DNA from: UBA1081 sp045636025
GTDB lineage: Bacteria; Bacillota; Clostridia; Oscillospirales; Acutalibacteraceae
Direction: 5' to 3'
DNA length: 64,000 nt
NCBI GenBank assembly: GCA_045636025.1
Contig: JAZTWP010000033.1
Span: 1 to 64,000 of the forward strand
The position numbers and the translations under genes are program-made. This document shows, piece by piece, positions 8,359 to 17,425 of the stretch. Positions within the stretch are counted from its first letter, which is position 1, and the number at the start of each line of letters is the position of its first letter. Below the pieces are notes generated by a model, which was not told the origin of the DNA, made no database searches, and was given only the letters and a program-made list of their open reading frames with translations.

Positions 8359-9675
8359 TTATTCAACAACAATTGTGTTTTTAAGCTCCTGACCTGCTTT
8401 TGCATAGGGGCTGTATGAACATACCTTCACGGTATACTCACCTGCTGAAAGATTGCCGAGATTTACGCTTACGGGGTCATCTGTTGCTCTTACATATTCA
8501 GAGATAACGGTTTTTTCAAAAACAGTTTTGTTTTTGCTGTCTGTTACCTTGATTTTGTAATTTTCTGCCTCATAATACCCCTTTGCCTCAGGAAATGAGA
8601 TAATCACTTCACCGTTTTCTGAAACAGAAGAAGTTACCGCAGAGTTTTCGGGGAATTCGGGACTTGTATCAAGTGATTTCTGCTGATACCAGTTATATGT
8701 TCTCTTTGATGCATCTGCAAGGTTTGTGAAATAGTATTCAACATTGCTGAAGAACATTCTGTTTGCAACATCATAAAGTCTCATTCTTACATTGCCGTTT
8801 ACATCGCATTCAACAAGCCATGCACCGCCTGATTCACCGGGAGCATCCTGGTCACCTTCAATGTAATTGAGGTTGCCCATAAATGCAGAAAGTGAGCCGC
8901 AGCCGATTGCTGTGAATTCACCCTGCCATACACTTCTGGGGTCGCTTGGTGAATAGTGTGAATGACCTGAGAAATCAACAACCTGAGGATATTTGCTCAG
9001 TACTGTACGAAGAGACATATCACCCCAGTTGACACTGCCGTAAACTGTAAGAGTGGGATGAGGATGATTATAAACAAAAACGGGCTTTGAAGGGTCTTCT
9101 TTCACGGCAGCAGCAATTGTTTTGTCAAGCCATACCATTTTGTTTGTGAAGCTCTTGCCGTCATCGTCATAAGAAACACCGATAAAGTGATATCCGTTGA
9201 TAACAACATCTGTATCAACATCTTTATTTATGTATTTTTTGTATACTTCATAACCTACTGTTGCGTCAACATCACGGTAATCAATAAATTCGTGATTGCC
9301 GAGTACTGTGAGCACCTGTGTTGATTCTTTTACATATTCTGCAATAATTTTATTGTACATCTGATACTGTACTTCTGCACCGCCGCCTGAGAAGTCACCT
9401 GCAACCATAATTGCATCAAGATTCTTATATTCCTGAGTCTCGCTGTAGGCATACATATCTGCAATAAGTTCTCTGAATCTCTTGGCATTTTTCTGGTCTT
9501 CTTCACCGTTAAGATGAATATCTGAACAAGCGATAAAACGAAGAACTGGTGTGAAATCATCAGGTGTTTTTATTTCCGTTCCTGTTGTGCCGCTTTTTAT
9601 TCCCTGAAAAACAAAAGCAACACTTATAAGTGATGTAAGGAACTTTGAAATAATCTGTGAAAAAATATTAGTCAT
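8359..9675 (-). CDS. Exported calcineurin-like metallophosphoesterase
   Basis: 438 residues. The five metallophosphoesterase blocks appear in order: SDIH, AGDFSGGG, LGNHEF, NHPHP and SGHSHY, which together bind the two catalytic metals. The N terminus has a hydrophobic stretch (FLTSLISVAFVFQGI), suggesting export or anchoring by an uncleaved segment. The last ~90 residues look like a beta-sandwich (fibronectin III-like) ending in LSAGEYTVKVCSY. An AAAGGAAG ribosome site and a strong promoter support the start. Likely an extracellular phosphatase or phosphodiesterase; the substrate is unknown. Confidence 0.88.
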   Translation of the reverse strand: MTNIFSQIISKFLTSLISVAFVFQGIKSGTTGTEIKTPDDFTPVLRFIACSDIHLNGEEDQKNAKRFRELIADMYAYSETQEYKNLDAIMVAGDFSGGGAEVQYQMYNKIIAEYVKESTQVLTVLGNHEFIDYRDVDATVGYEVYKKYINKDVDTDVVINGYHFIGVSYDDDGKSFTNKMVWLDKTIAAAVKEDPSKPVFVYNHPHPTLTVYGSVNWGDMSLRTVLSKYPQVVDFSGHSHYSPSDPRSVWQGEFTAIGCGSLSAFMGNLNYIEGDQDAPGESGGAWLVECDVNGNVRMRLYDVANRMFFSNVEYYFTNLADASKRTYNWYQQKSLDTSPEFPENSAVTSSVSENGEVIISFPEAKGYYEAENYKIKVTDSKNKTVFEKTVISEYVRATDDPVSVNLGNLSAGEYTVKVCSYSPYAKAGQELKNTIVVE

Positions 9676-9711
9676 TATAAAGACTTCCTTTATTAATTTT
9701 CTATGCAGACG

Positions 9712-9740
9712 ATTATACTCTTTTATCTATAAAAGGTCAA
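9712..9740 (-). promoter_or_regulatory. Sigma-A promoter for the metallophosphoesterase
   Basis: Minus strand: TTGACC at 9740-9735, 17-base spacer, TATAAT at 9717-9712. It is divergent from the promoter of the GH78-like gene. Confidence 0.8.
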
Positions 9741-9808
9741 CATATTTTTAGAAGTTTATACTGCATATTTCAGAACAAAAAAACATATAAAAAAATCAAA
9801 AACATAAT

Positions 9809-9837
9809 TTGACTGTAAATTTTCAATGTGCTATAAT
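9809..9837 (+). promoter_or_regulatory. Sigma-A promoter for the GH78-like gene
   Basis: TTGACT at 9809-9814, 17-base spacer, TATAAT at 9832-9837. Confidence 0.8.
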
Positions 9838-9872
9838 CAGCCTGACATCACAATTTTTCAGGAGTGATAAAT

Positions 9873-11981
9873 ATGGCAGACAAATGGATATGGCTTCCCG
9901 TTTCAGTATATCCCCACAATCAGACAACACGCTATGATGCTTTCAACGGCAATGCTGAAGACACATTTACCGTTGCTGAATTCACAAATACTTATGATTT
10001 CGGCAAAAAAATTGCATCAGTCAGACTCCGTTTCTGTGCAGATACAGAATTCCAGCTTTTCTGCAACGATGAAATCATTGCAACAGGTCCCGCAGTTGTG
10101 GGCGGTGATTTCCTCGGCAACGGAAAACCCCGTGAATGGTATTATGCAACAGAAACCGAATGCTGCACAGACAAACAGACTCTCAGCTTTTTTGCAAGAG
10201 TCAAAATGTGCCCCGTACTTATCTGCGAATACTCAAAAGGTCACGGCGGTTTTATGCTTAATGCAGATGTTGTTTTTGAAGACGGCACAACTGAACATAT
10301 CTCAACAGATGAAAGCTGGAAAGTGAGAAAAAATTCAGCTTACAGTACTCCGCTGTTTTTTGACGGCACAATTGCGCCCGATGATTATGTAAATGCAGAA
10401 ATCACCGCTGATATCTGGAATTGCGAAACAGCTCCCATTCCGCCCCGTACCGAAAATGAAATTATTGCAGGCAATATCACTCTTGCACCCGGTGAAGAAA
10501 CCGAAAAAGAGCTTACTCTTGATATGATTTACGCAGGTTTTCTTCACATTTCAGCAAAAACAGATTCTCTTGTAACCGCAGAACTTAAATTCAGAGAAAT
10601 TGATGAAGAAAACAACCACATTGAGAAAGTAAAACTTACAGAAGGCAGCGATTACAGAAGTTTTTATATGCACAGCTCAGGAAATATTCTTGTGCACCTG
10701 AAAAATGAATCAGACACAGAATCATCAGTAAAAATAGGATTTATCACAACCTGCTACCCCGTTACATCTGTTGCACGCACCGTAACAAGTGACAATGAAA
10801 TAAACGATATTCTCAAAGTCTGTGAACACACACTCAGATACTGCCGTCAGACTCATCATCTTGACAGTCCCCGTCATTGCGAGCCTCTTGCCTGCACAGG
10901 TGACTATTACATTGAAACCTTAATGACTTCTGTTTCTTTCGGTGATATGCGTCTTGCGGAATTTGATATTCTCAGAACTGCAGAACTTTTAAGACACAAT
11001 GACGGACGTATTTTTCACACAACATACAGCCTTATCTGGGTCAGAATGCTTTATGACACATATATGATAAGCGGAAATTTCAGTCTTCTTGAAAAATGCC
11101 GTGACGCTCTCGATATGCTTATGGACAGATTCCTTACATATATCGGTGACAACGGACTCATTGAAAATCCGCCTGATTATATGTTTGTTGACTGGATTTA
11201 TATTGACGGTATCACTATGCATCATCCGCCGAAATGTCTCGGTCAGACAGTGCTGAATTTATTCTTCTATATGGCTCTTGATTATGCCGTAAGAATCTAT
11301 TCTCTTCTCGCTTACAATGAAAGAAGTGAAAAATTCACAAAACAGAAAGAATCAATAAAAAAAGCCGTAAACACATTGCTTTATGATTCTGAAAAAGGAA
11401 TGTTTTTTGAAGGTCTCAACACTCCCACAGATGAAAAATTACTTGGTGAATGGATGCCTCAGAATATTGAAAAAAGATATTATCTCAAGCAGTCAAACAT
11501 CCTTGCCGCATACACGGGAATCTGCGGAAAAGACACCGCAAAAATAATTATTGAAAAGGTTATGTCAGATGAAATAAAAGGCGATGTACAGCCGTATTTT
11601 ATGCATTATCTGCTTGAAGCGATCTGCGACAACGGCCTGAGAGACAAATACACAATCCCCGTTATTGAACGCTGGAAAGCATCTGTAAAAGAGTGTTCAA
11701 AAGGTCTTGCAGAGGGCTTTGTTGCACCTGAGCCGACATACAAATTTGACCACAGTCATGCCTGGGGCGGTACACCTTTGTATTCACTGACAAAAGCACT
11801 CACAGGGCTGTCAATTGACGAAGCAGGATATAAAAAAATCACACTTTCACCCTCTCTTCTCTGTCTTGAAAGTGCAGTTGCGGAAATCCCGACACCATTC
11901 GGTTTTATAACCTGCAAAATGGAAAAAGGCAAAGCTCCCGAATTCTCAATTCCCGAAGAAATACAAGCTGAAATACAGTAA
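9873..11981 (+). CDS. Alpha-L-rhamnosidase-like (GH78-type six-hairpin) protein
   Basis: 702 residues. N-terminal beta-sandwich (about 1-300) resembling the GH78 accessory domain, then an (alpha/alpha)6 barrel. The GH78 acid region is recognisable as DSPRHCEPLACTGDYY, matching the family's D-x-P-x-R-x-E...TGD pattern although the central residues differ. AEGFVAPEPTYKFDHSHAWGG near the end matches the conserved C-terminal block. The ATG at 9873 is chosen over a GTG at 9864 because AGGAG at 9860-9864 lies at correct spacing. There is no signal peptide, so it would act on imported rhamnosides. Substrate specificity is uncertain. Confidence 0.8.
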   Translation: MADKWIWLPVSVYPHNQTTRYDAFNGNAEDTFTVAEFTNTYDFGKKIASVRLRFCADTEFQLFCNDEIIATGPAVVGGDFLGNGKPREWYYATETECCTDKQTLSFFARVKMCPVLICEYSKGHGGFMLNADVVFEDGTTEHISTDESWKVRKNSAYSTPLFFDGTIAPDDYVNAEITADIWNCETAPIPPRTENEIIAGNITLAPGEETEKELTLDMIYAGFLHISAKTDSLVTAELKFREIDEENNHIEKVKLTEGSDYRSFYMHSSGNILVHLKNESDTESSVKIGFITTCYPVTSVARTVTSDNEINDILKVCEHTLRYCRQTHHLDSPRHCEPLACTGDYYIETLMTSVSFGDMRLAEFDILRTAELLRHNDGRIFHTTYSLIWVRMLYDTYMISGNFSLLEKCRDALDMLMDRFLTYIGDNGLIENPPDYMFVDWIYIDGITMHHPPKCLGQTVLNLFFYMALDYAVRIYSLLAYNERSEKFTKQKESIKKAVNTLLYDSEKGMFFEGLNTPTDEKLLGEWMPQNIEKRYYLKQSNILAAYTGICGKDTAKIIIEKVMSDEIKGDVQPYFMHYLLEAICDNGLRDKYTIPVIERWKASVKECSKGLAEGFVAPEPTYKFDHSHAWGGTPLYSLTKALTGLSIDEAGYKKITLSPSLLCLESAVAEIPTPFGFITCKMEKGKAPEFSIPEEIQAEIQ

Positions 11982-11989
11982 AAAAAATT

Positions 11990-12030
11990 ACAGGATTATC
12001 TGTGCAAAAGGCACTGTAATCCTGTTTTTT
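11990..12030 (+). terminator. Intrinsic terminator after the GH78-like gene
   Basis: ACAGGATTA and TAATCCTGT form a perfect 9-bp stem followed by a T6 run. Confidence 0.85.
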
Positions 12031-12129
12031 ATTAAGATTACATCAATTCAGATTTTGTGGATTTTTATAACATACTGTTATGAAATTATGAACAAGCTGT
12101 AAAAGAAATTAGAAATTATGACCTTTTTA

Positions 12130-12158
12130 TTGACTAATTGTTAATTTGTAAATATAAT
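12130..12158 (+). promoter_or_regulatory. Sigma-A promoter for the second M28 peptidase
   Basis: TTGACT at 12130-12135, 17-base spacer, TATAAT at 12153-12158. Confidence 0.8.
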
Positions 12159-12209
12159 TTATATGATAAATTGAAATTATTCAATGAAAAAATGTAAAGG
12201 AGACTTAAA

Positions 12210-13526
12210 ATGAAATTTGCTGATTTTGACAAAAAAATCATTAAAGACAATGTTGATTACTCCGTAGAAAAAATTACAGAAATCATCAAAAAGGTCGGCG
12301 GCAGAGAGCCCGGCAGTAAAGAGTGTTTTGAAGCTCAGGAAATGCTCCGTAAAGACCTTGAAAAATATTGTGATGAAACACATTATGAAGATTACAAGAT
12401 GGCCCCCAAGGCTTTCCTTGCATTCACAAAAGGCGTAAGTGCTTCAATCATCGGTGCTATCGCAGCAGGCGGTGTGCTCAAATATGTAAAACCTGAAAAG
12501 CTCGGTAAACTCGGCAAACTCGCAAAGTGCAAGTCACTTCCCCACGCAATCGTAGGCGGAACAGCTATTGCAGGTCTTACAGTTACAGCAATGGAATTCC
12601 TTCTTTACAAAGAATTCTGTGATCCCTTCTTCAAGAAGGTTACCGGTAAAAACCTTATTGCTACAAGAAAGGCAACAGAAGAAACAAAGAAGAGACTTGT
12701 TATCAACGGTCATATCGACTCTGCATATGAATGGCGACACACATACTACGGCAAGGGCAAGGGTATGACTCCCATCATGGCAGGTTCAATCGTTACAGGT
12801 ATTGCATCTGCAGTTCTCAGTACTGTTACAGCAATCACAACAGCTTCAGGTTGCAACTCAAAGTTTGCTAAGGTGCTTGACAAGTACTCATTCCCCTTCC
12901 ACTTCTTCACAATCCTCAATATGCTTACTCTGTTTGCATTTGTAAACTTCAAGAATCTTGTTCCCGGTGCTAACGATAACCTCACAGGTACTCTTGCAGC
13001 TGCTGCAGCTCTCAAGATGCTTGACGAAGCAGGTATCAACTTCAAAAATACAGAAATCGTTGCAATGATCACAGACGGTGAAGAAGCAGGTCTCCGCGGT
13101 GCAAAGCAGTTTGCAAAAGATCACTACAAAGAATATATGGAATCAGGTGTTGAAACAGCAGTTCTCTGTGTTGATACACTCTGCGACCTTGAATACCTCA
13201 ACGTTTACTCAAGAGATATGACAGGTACAGTTAAGCACGACCAGGATTTCTGCAACCTTGTTATGGATGCTGCTATTGAAGCAGGTCACACAGACCTTGA
13301 ATTCGCAAACGTATTCTTCGGTTCATCAGACGCTGCTGCATTCACACAGGCAGGTATCACAGCAACTTGTCTTGCAGCTATGGATCCCGCTCCCGCTGAC
13401 TACTATCACAACAGACGTGACAGCTATGACAGACTTGTTCCCGAAGCAATCGAAGCAAGTTATGACATCATTATGTCAACAATCCTCAAGTTTGCTGACG
13501 AAGATGTTACTCCCGAAAAGAAGTAA
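12210..13526 (+). CDS. M28-family metallopeptidase with hydrophobic insertions (copy 2)
   Basis: 438 residues, paralogue of the protein encoded at 3238-4554, aligning end to end with well over half of the positions identical by eye. The zinc ligands are at the same positions: H168, D256, E291-E292, D322 and H400. The hydrophobic segments at about 75-92, 113-133, 188-212 and 230-246 are kept. It has its own consensus promoter, a GGAG ribosome site and a terminator. Its wobble positions are visibly richer in C than in copy 1 (for example ATC, TTC and AAC), which suggests higher expression (inference). Confidence 0.88.
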   Translation: MKFADFDKKIIKDNVDYSVEKITEIIKKVGGREPGSKECFEAQEMLRKDLEKYCDETHYEDYKMAPKAFLAFTKGVSASIIGAIAAGGVLKYVKPEKLGKLGKLAKCKSLPHAIVGGTAIAGLTVTAMEFLLYKEFCDPFFKKVTGKNLIATRKATEETKKRLVINGHIDSAYEWRHTYYGKGKGMTPIMAGSIVTGIASAVLSTVTAITTASGCNSKFAKVLDKYSFPFHFFTILNMLTLFAFVNFKNLVPGANDNLTGTLAAAAALKMLDEAGINFKNTEIVAMITDGEEAGLRGAKQFAKDHYKEYMESGVETAVLCVDTLCDLEYLNVYSRDMTGTVKHDQDFCNLVMDAAIEAGHTDLEFANVFFGSSDAAAFTQAGITATCLAAMDPAPADYYHNRRDSYDRLVPEAIEASYDIIMSTILKFADEDVTPEKK

Positions 13527-13543
13527 TCACAATATAAACAGCA

Positions 13544-13578
13544 AAACCGCAGACACCAAGGTGTTTGCGGTTTTTTGT
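13544..13578 (+). terminator. Intrinsic terminator after M28 copy 2
   Basis: A 14-bp stem, AAACCGCA-GACACC against GGTGTTTGCGGTTT with one wobble pair, followed by TTTTTT. Confidence 0.85.
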
Positions 13579-13622
13579 AAATTATTGTTTGTCGGGATAT
13601 TTGAAGAAATTAAAATAAAGCT

Positions 13623-13740
13623 TGTAGGGGCGTTAATCTAACGCCCGATTGTGAGCAAAGCGAACAATAACGGCTTCGCCGTTGCTTTTTCCTGCGGAAA
13701 AACACACTTCGTGTGCGGGCGATGAATCATCGCCCCTACA
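13623..13740. repeat. MITE/REP-like inverted-repeat element with serial hairpins
   Basis: A 118-bp element bounded by the perfect 10-bp inverted repeat TGTAGGGGCG / CGCCCCTACA. Inside it almost every base lies in a small hairpin: GGGCGTTA-ATC-TAACGCCC, AACGGC-TTC-GCCGTT, TTTTTCC-TGC-GGAAAAA, CACAC-TTC-GTGTG and GGGCGATGA-A-TCATCGCCC. It is clearly GC-richer than its surroundings, encodes nothing, and sits between the convergent M28 and sigF genes. Dispersed elements with such GTAGGGGCG ends occur in gut Clostridia; mobility by a transposase in trans is inference. Confidence 0.8.
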
Positions 13741-13767
13741 GGGGTTTGTTAGACAAATTATTGTTTG

Positions 13768-14436
13768 TTATCCCAACTTTTTTCTCAGTTCCTGAAGAAT
13801 AACCTTTTCACGGCGTGACACCTGCACTTGTGTCATACCGAGTTTTTTTGCAGTAACGGTCTGTGTAAGCCCCTGAAAATAACGGAATTCCACGATTTTT
13901 CTGTCATTGTCGGACAATTTTTCAACTGCCGCTTTAAGTGCAATACTGTCACCCATTTCTTCTGTTGTATCACCGATGGTAACATCAAGTTCAGAGCATT
14001 CTCCGCTTTCGTCATCTACAGTCAAAGACAATACAGGAAGCACCGCACAAAGCAGTTGTGATGTTTCGGCAACTTCAAGACCTGCTTTTTCCGCTAACTC
14101 GCTGATTGCAGGCTCTCTGCCCGATTCTTTTATCATTTCTTCTCTGAGAGTCATAAGATTCCTTGCTTTTTCCTTATCACTTCTTCCAACTTTGATTGCA
14201 CCGCCATCACGGAAAATACGCTTTATTTCACCGATAATTGCAGGTACGGCATAGGTTGAAAACATAAAACCTCTTGTTTCATCAAACCCCTCTGCTGCCT
14301 TGAGAAGACCGATACAGCCTGACTGCACAAGGTCTTCATAATCCACACCTTTGCCTCTGAATCTGTTGGCACAGGCGTGAACAAGTCCCATATTGTTTTC
14401 AACAAGAACATTTCGCTCTGCTATGTTACGGCTCAT
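13768..14436 (-). CDS. sigF: Forespore sigma factor sigma-F
   Basis: 222 residues, sigma-70 family of the SigB/F/G group. Region 2 contains DYEDLVQSGCIGLLKAAEGFD and FSTYAVPAIIGEIKR; region 3 contains EPAISELAEKAGL; region 4 ends in LTQTVTAKKLGMTQVQVSR, the recognition helix. Identity as sigma-F rests on family and on the order spoIIAA-spoIIAB-sigF. It starts within the last 11 bases of spoIIAB, with GGAAGGATT as ribosome site. Sigma-F is held by SpoIIAB until SpoIIAA releases it in the forespore. Confidence 0.95.
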   Translation of the reverse strand: MSRNIAERNVLVENNMGLVHACANRFRGKGVDYEDLVQSGCIGLLKAAEGFDETRGFMFSTYAVPAIIGEIKRIFRDGGAIKVGRSDKEKARNLMTLREEMIKESGREPAISELAEKAGLEVAETSQLLCAVLPVLSLTVDDESGECSELDVTIGDTTEEMGDSIALKAAVEKLSDNDRKIVEFRYFQGLTQTVTAKKLGMTQVQVSRREKVILQELRKKLG

Positions 14437-14869
14437 CTGAAATCCTTCCCCGAATTTTCTTATAAATCGTAACCGTTGTGCCTTTTCCCTCTTTTGAAGT
14501 TACTGTCAGTTTGTCTGAAAAACACTCCATTACAGAAAAGCCGAGACCGCTTCTGTCATCACCGCCCGTTGTAAAAAGCGGCTCACGTGCTTTTGCGACA
14601 TCGGCAATACCTATACCTCTGTCACGGATTCTGACGCACAGCATATTATCGGGATAAAGGGCTGCGGTTATGTAAATTTTGCCTCCCGACACCGCATATG
14701 CGTGTACAATACAGTTTGTAACAGCTTCACTCACGGCAGTTTTTATGTCTGAAAGCTCCTCTACCGTAGGATCAAGCTGAGATGCAAATGATGCCACGGT
14801 GACCCTGCAAAAACTTTCGTTCACCGATTTTGAATCTACAACAAGTTTCATTTCATTCAGTTTTTTCAT
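14426..14869 (-). CDS. spoIIAB: Anti-sigma-F factor / serine kinase SpoIIAB
   Basis: 147 residues, GHKL ATPase fold: N-box VSEAVTNCIVHAY, G1 box IRDRGIGIADV, and GDDRSGLGFSVM. It binds sigma-F and phosphorylates SpoIIAA on serine. The ATG at 14869 is used rather than a TTG at 14887 because AAAGGA precedes the ATG at good spacing and the resulting length matches B. subtilis SpoIIAB. Four bases separate it from spoIIAA and it overlaps sigF. Confidence 0.95.
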   Translation of the reverse strand: MKKLNEMKLVVDSKSVNESFCRVTVASFASQLDPTVEELSDIKTAVSEAVTNCIVHAYAVSGGKIYITAALYPDNMLCVRIRDRGIGIADVAKAREPLFTTGGDDRSGLGFSVMECFSDKLTVTSKEGKGTTVTIYKKIRGRISDEP

Positions 14870-14873
14870 AATT

Positions 14874-15182
14874 TCATCCTTTTTCAAAAGTTATTATTTT
14901 TCCCAGTGCAGACATACGCATAATTTTTTCAATTCTCGGCGGCATTGCGGTAACGGTGACCTTGCAGCCATATACGAGTGCAGCTTTGTATCTGCCCATA
15001 ACAAGTCCGACTCCCGATGAATCCATAAATCGTACCGATGAAAAATCAAGTCTTAACTCATTCGGCATAAATCTCTGCATTTCTTCATCAATCAGGTTAC
15101 GGATTTCGACTGTTGTATGATGGTCGATATCGCCCGAAAGATAAGCTGTCAGAGTATCTTTTTCAGTCTTGAACAAGACCAT
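14874..15182 (-). CDS. spoIIAA: Anti-sigma-F factor antagonist SpoIIAA
   Basis: 102-residue STAS-domain protein. The motif FMDSSGVGLVMGRYK contains the serine phosphorylated by SpoIIAB. When SpoIIE dephosphorylates it, it captures SpoIIAB and frees sigma-F. A GGAGGG site precedes the ATG. First gene of the spoIIA operon. The ~175 bases between it and the pot promoter must hold its promoter, but I could not place a convincing sigma-H site there. Confidence 0.95.
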   Translation of the reverse strand: MVLFKTEKDTLTAYLSGDIDHHTTVEIRNLIDEEMQRFMPNELRLDFSSVRFMDSSGVGLVMGRYKAALVYGCKVTVTAMPPRIEKIMRMSALGKIITFEKG

Positions 15183-15356
15183 ATTTTACCCTCCGTTAAT
15201 GTTTTTTACTTATGATAACCTTTTTAAGACGAAAAAAATGTCTGAATCTGGAGGACAGTTTATAATTCCTGAAAATTGCATAATCAGGCTGTAAAAAATG
15301 ACATTATACGTGAAAAAATATTCTTATTCAAAGCAGGGTAAATTTTTCGAAAATTG

Positions 15357-15385
15357 TTGACTTTTATAAAAAAAAATATTATATT
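15357..15385 (+). promoter_or_regulatory. Sigma-A promoter of the pot operon
   Basis: TTGACT at 15357-15362, 17-base spacer, TATATT at 15380-15385. A second TTGACT at 15384 has a poorer -10. The leader to the TTG start is about 47 bases. Confidence 0.7.
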
Positions 15386-15438
15386 GACTATATACATAAT
15401 CGTGTATTATGCATCAATTTGTGAGAGGGGTTGCATAA

Positions 15439-16572
15439 TTGGCAAACAACATTATTGACCTGAAGAAAATCTCCGTGGCTTTTGACGGAGAACAGATATT
15501 GAAAGATATGGATCTTACCATCGAGGATAAGGAGTTTCTTACTTTGCTGGGGCCTTCAGGCTGCGGTAAAACTACCACGCTCCGAATCATTGCAGGCTTT
15601 CTTCAGCCCGACAGCGGTGACGTTATTTTCGACGGCAAGTTAATCAATGGTGTTCCTGCACATAAGCGTCAGGTAAACACCATTTTTCAGCGTTATGCAC
15701 TTTTTACACACCTCAATGTTTTTGAGAACATTGCATTCGGTCTGAGAATACAGAAGAAAAAAGATGACGAAATCAAAAAGACTGTCACAGAGATGCTTTC
15801 TCTTGTAAACCTCAAAGGTTTTGAAACAAGAGATATCAACACTCTCTCAGGCGGTCAGCAGCAGCGTGTGGCAATTGCTCGTGCACTTGCAGTAAAACCC
15901 CGTGTTCTTCTTCTTGACGAGCCTCTCGGTGCGCTTGACCTTAAATTGCGTAAAGATATGCAGAACGAACTGAAAAATATACAGCAGAGACTCGGCATCA
16001 CATTCATCTATGTCACACACGATCAGGAAGAAGCTCTTTCCATGTCAGACAAGATTGTTATTATGAATAACGGTGTGATTCAGCAGATAGGAACTCCCAT
16101 TGACATTTACAATGAACCTGTGAATGCTTTTGTTGCTGACTTCATAGGCGAAAGTAATATTGTTGACGGTGTTATGAAAGATGACTTCATCTGCGAATTC
16201 TCAGGCGCAACATTCAAGTGCCTTGACAAGGGATTCGATAAGAATGAGCCTGTTGACGTTGTTGTACGTCCTGAAGATGTTGATGTTGTACCTTTTGATG
16301 AAGGTATGCTCAAGGGCAAAGTAACATCTGTCACATTCAAGGGTGTTCATTTTGAAATCATTGTTGATATCGGCGGTTTCAAATGGATGATTCAGTCAAC
16401 AGACGAGCAGTTTGTGGGTGACAACATCGGTCTTTTTATTGAGCCTGATGCTATCCACATTATGAAAAAGAGCGAATACAGCGGTCTTTACGGTGATTTC
16501 AGCAGTTTCAGCGAAGAGTTTGATGAACTTTCCGATGTAAATGCTGACGCGGAGGACGCTGACGATGAATAA
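15439..16572 (+). CDS. potA: Spermidine/putrescine ABC transporter ATP-binding protein
   Basis: 377 residues. Walker A GPSGCGKTT, Q-loop FQRYALF, signature LSGGQQQR, Walker B LLLDEPLGALD and switch region THDQEEA are followed by a C-terminal TOBE-like domain (VVRPEDV) and an acidic tail. The start appears to be TTG at 15439, with GAGAGGGG eight bases before it; no ATG is available nearby. It powers polyamine uptake with the two permeases and the binding protein encoded immediately downstream. Confidence 0.95.
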   Translation: MANNIIDLKKISVAFDGEQILKDMDLTIEDKEFLTLLGPSGCGKTTTLRIIAGFLQPDSGDVIFDGKLINGVPAHKRQVNTIFQRYALFTHLNVFENIAFGLRIQKKKDDEIKKTVTEMLSLVNLKGFETRDINTLSGGQQQRVAIARALAVKPRVLLLDEPLGALDLKLRKDMQNELKNIQQRLGITFIYVTHDQEEALSMSDKIVIMNNGVIQQIGTPIDIYNEPVNAFVADFIGESNIVDGVMKDDFICEFSGATFKCLDKGFDKNEPVDVVVRPEDVDVVPFDEGMLKGKVTSVTFKGVHFEIIVDIGGFKWMIQSTDEQFVGDNIGLFIEPDAIHIMKKSEYSGLYGDFSSFSEEFDELSDVNADAEDADDE

Positions 16573-17425
16573 AAAATCAAAGAGCCTCCAGAATATAATG
16601 ACAGCTCCTTTCTCGGTATGGATGGCAATTTTCATCATCATACCCATTGCACTTGTGCTTTACTATGCATTCACAGGTGCAGACGGAAGCTTCACACTTG
16701 CAAATATTTCAAGCATCTGGGAATACAGAAGTACTTATATCGTTTCTATTGAGCTGGCTCTTGTGGCAACGGTTATATGTCTGATTCTTGCGTATCCCCT
16801 GGCTTACAGCATATCAAGAATGAAAGCACGCCATCAGCAGACGATGGTGTTGCTTGTTATGTTACCTATGTGGATGAATTTCCTTATCAGAACTTATGCA
16901 TGGATGACAATTCTTGAAGACACAGGTCTCATAAACACTCTTCTTAAAGGTTTTCTCAGCCTTTTCGGTTATGAATTTGAAGGATTTGCAATGATCAACA
17001 CCAACGGTGCTATCGTACTTGGTATGGTTTATAACTTCCTGCCTTATATGATTCTCCCCATCTACACCGTACTCACAAAAATTGATCACAGCATAATTGA
17101 AGCTGCAAGAGACCTTGGCGCAAACGGTCTTAACATCTTTACAAAAGTTCTTCTCCCCCAGAGTGTACCCGGCATAATTTCAGGCATCACAATGGTTTTT
17201 GTTCCTGCCGTAAGTACATTCATCATTTCAAAACTCCTCGGCGGCGGTATGACTTACCTCATCGGTGACATTATTGAAAACTACTTCCTCGGCAATACCG
17301 GTGAAGTCAACTATAATGTCGGTGCGGCACTTTCTCTTGTTCTTATGGTGCTTATTCTCATTTCAATGGGAGTTATGAACCGCTTTGATAAGGACGCAAA
17401 AACAAGCGGAGGTGGATTATTTTGA
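16565..17425 (+). CDS. potB: Spermidine/putrescine ABC transporter permease
   Basis: 286 residues, six membrane segments, with the EAA loop EAARDLGANGLNIFTKVLLPQSVPG that contacts PotA. The ATG at 16565 overlaps the end of potA by 8 bases and has GGAGG upstream; an earlier in-frame ATG at 16541 has no good ribosome site. Confidence 0.94.
   Translation: MNKKSKSLQNIMTAPFSVWMAIFIIIPIALVLYYAFTGADGSFTLANISSIWEYRSTYIVSIELALVATVICLILAYPLAYSISRMKARHQQTMVLLVMLPMWMNFLIRTYAWMTILEDTGLINTLLKGFLSLFGYEFEGFAMINTNGAIVLGMVYNFLPYMILPIYTVLTKIDHSIIEAARDLGANGLNIFTKVLLPQSVPGIISGITMVFVPAVSTFIISKLLGGGMTYLIGDIIENYFLGNTGEVNYNVGAALSLVLMVLILISMGVMNRFDKDAKTSGGGLF

Noticed and set aside
15242..15272. Possible sigma-H promoter upstream of spoIIAA (AGGAATTA on the minus strand)
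   Set aside because: A -35-like element is present but no GAAT-type -10 lies at the required spacing, so I did not list it.
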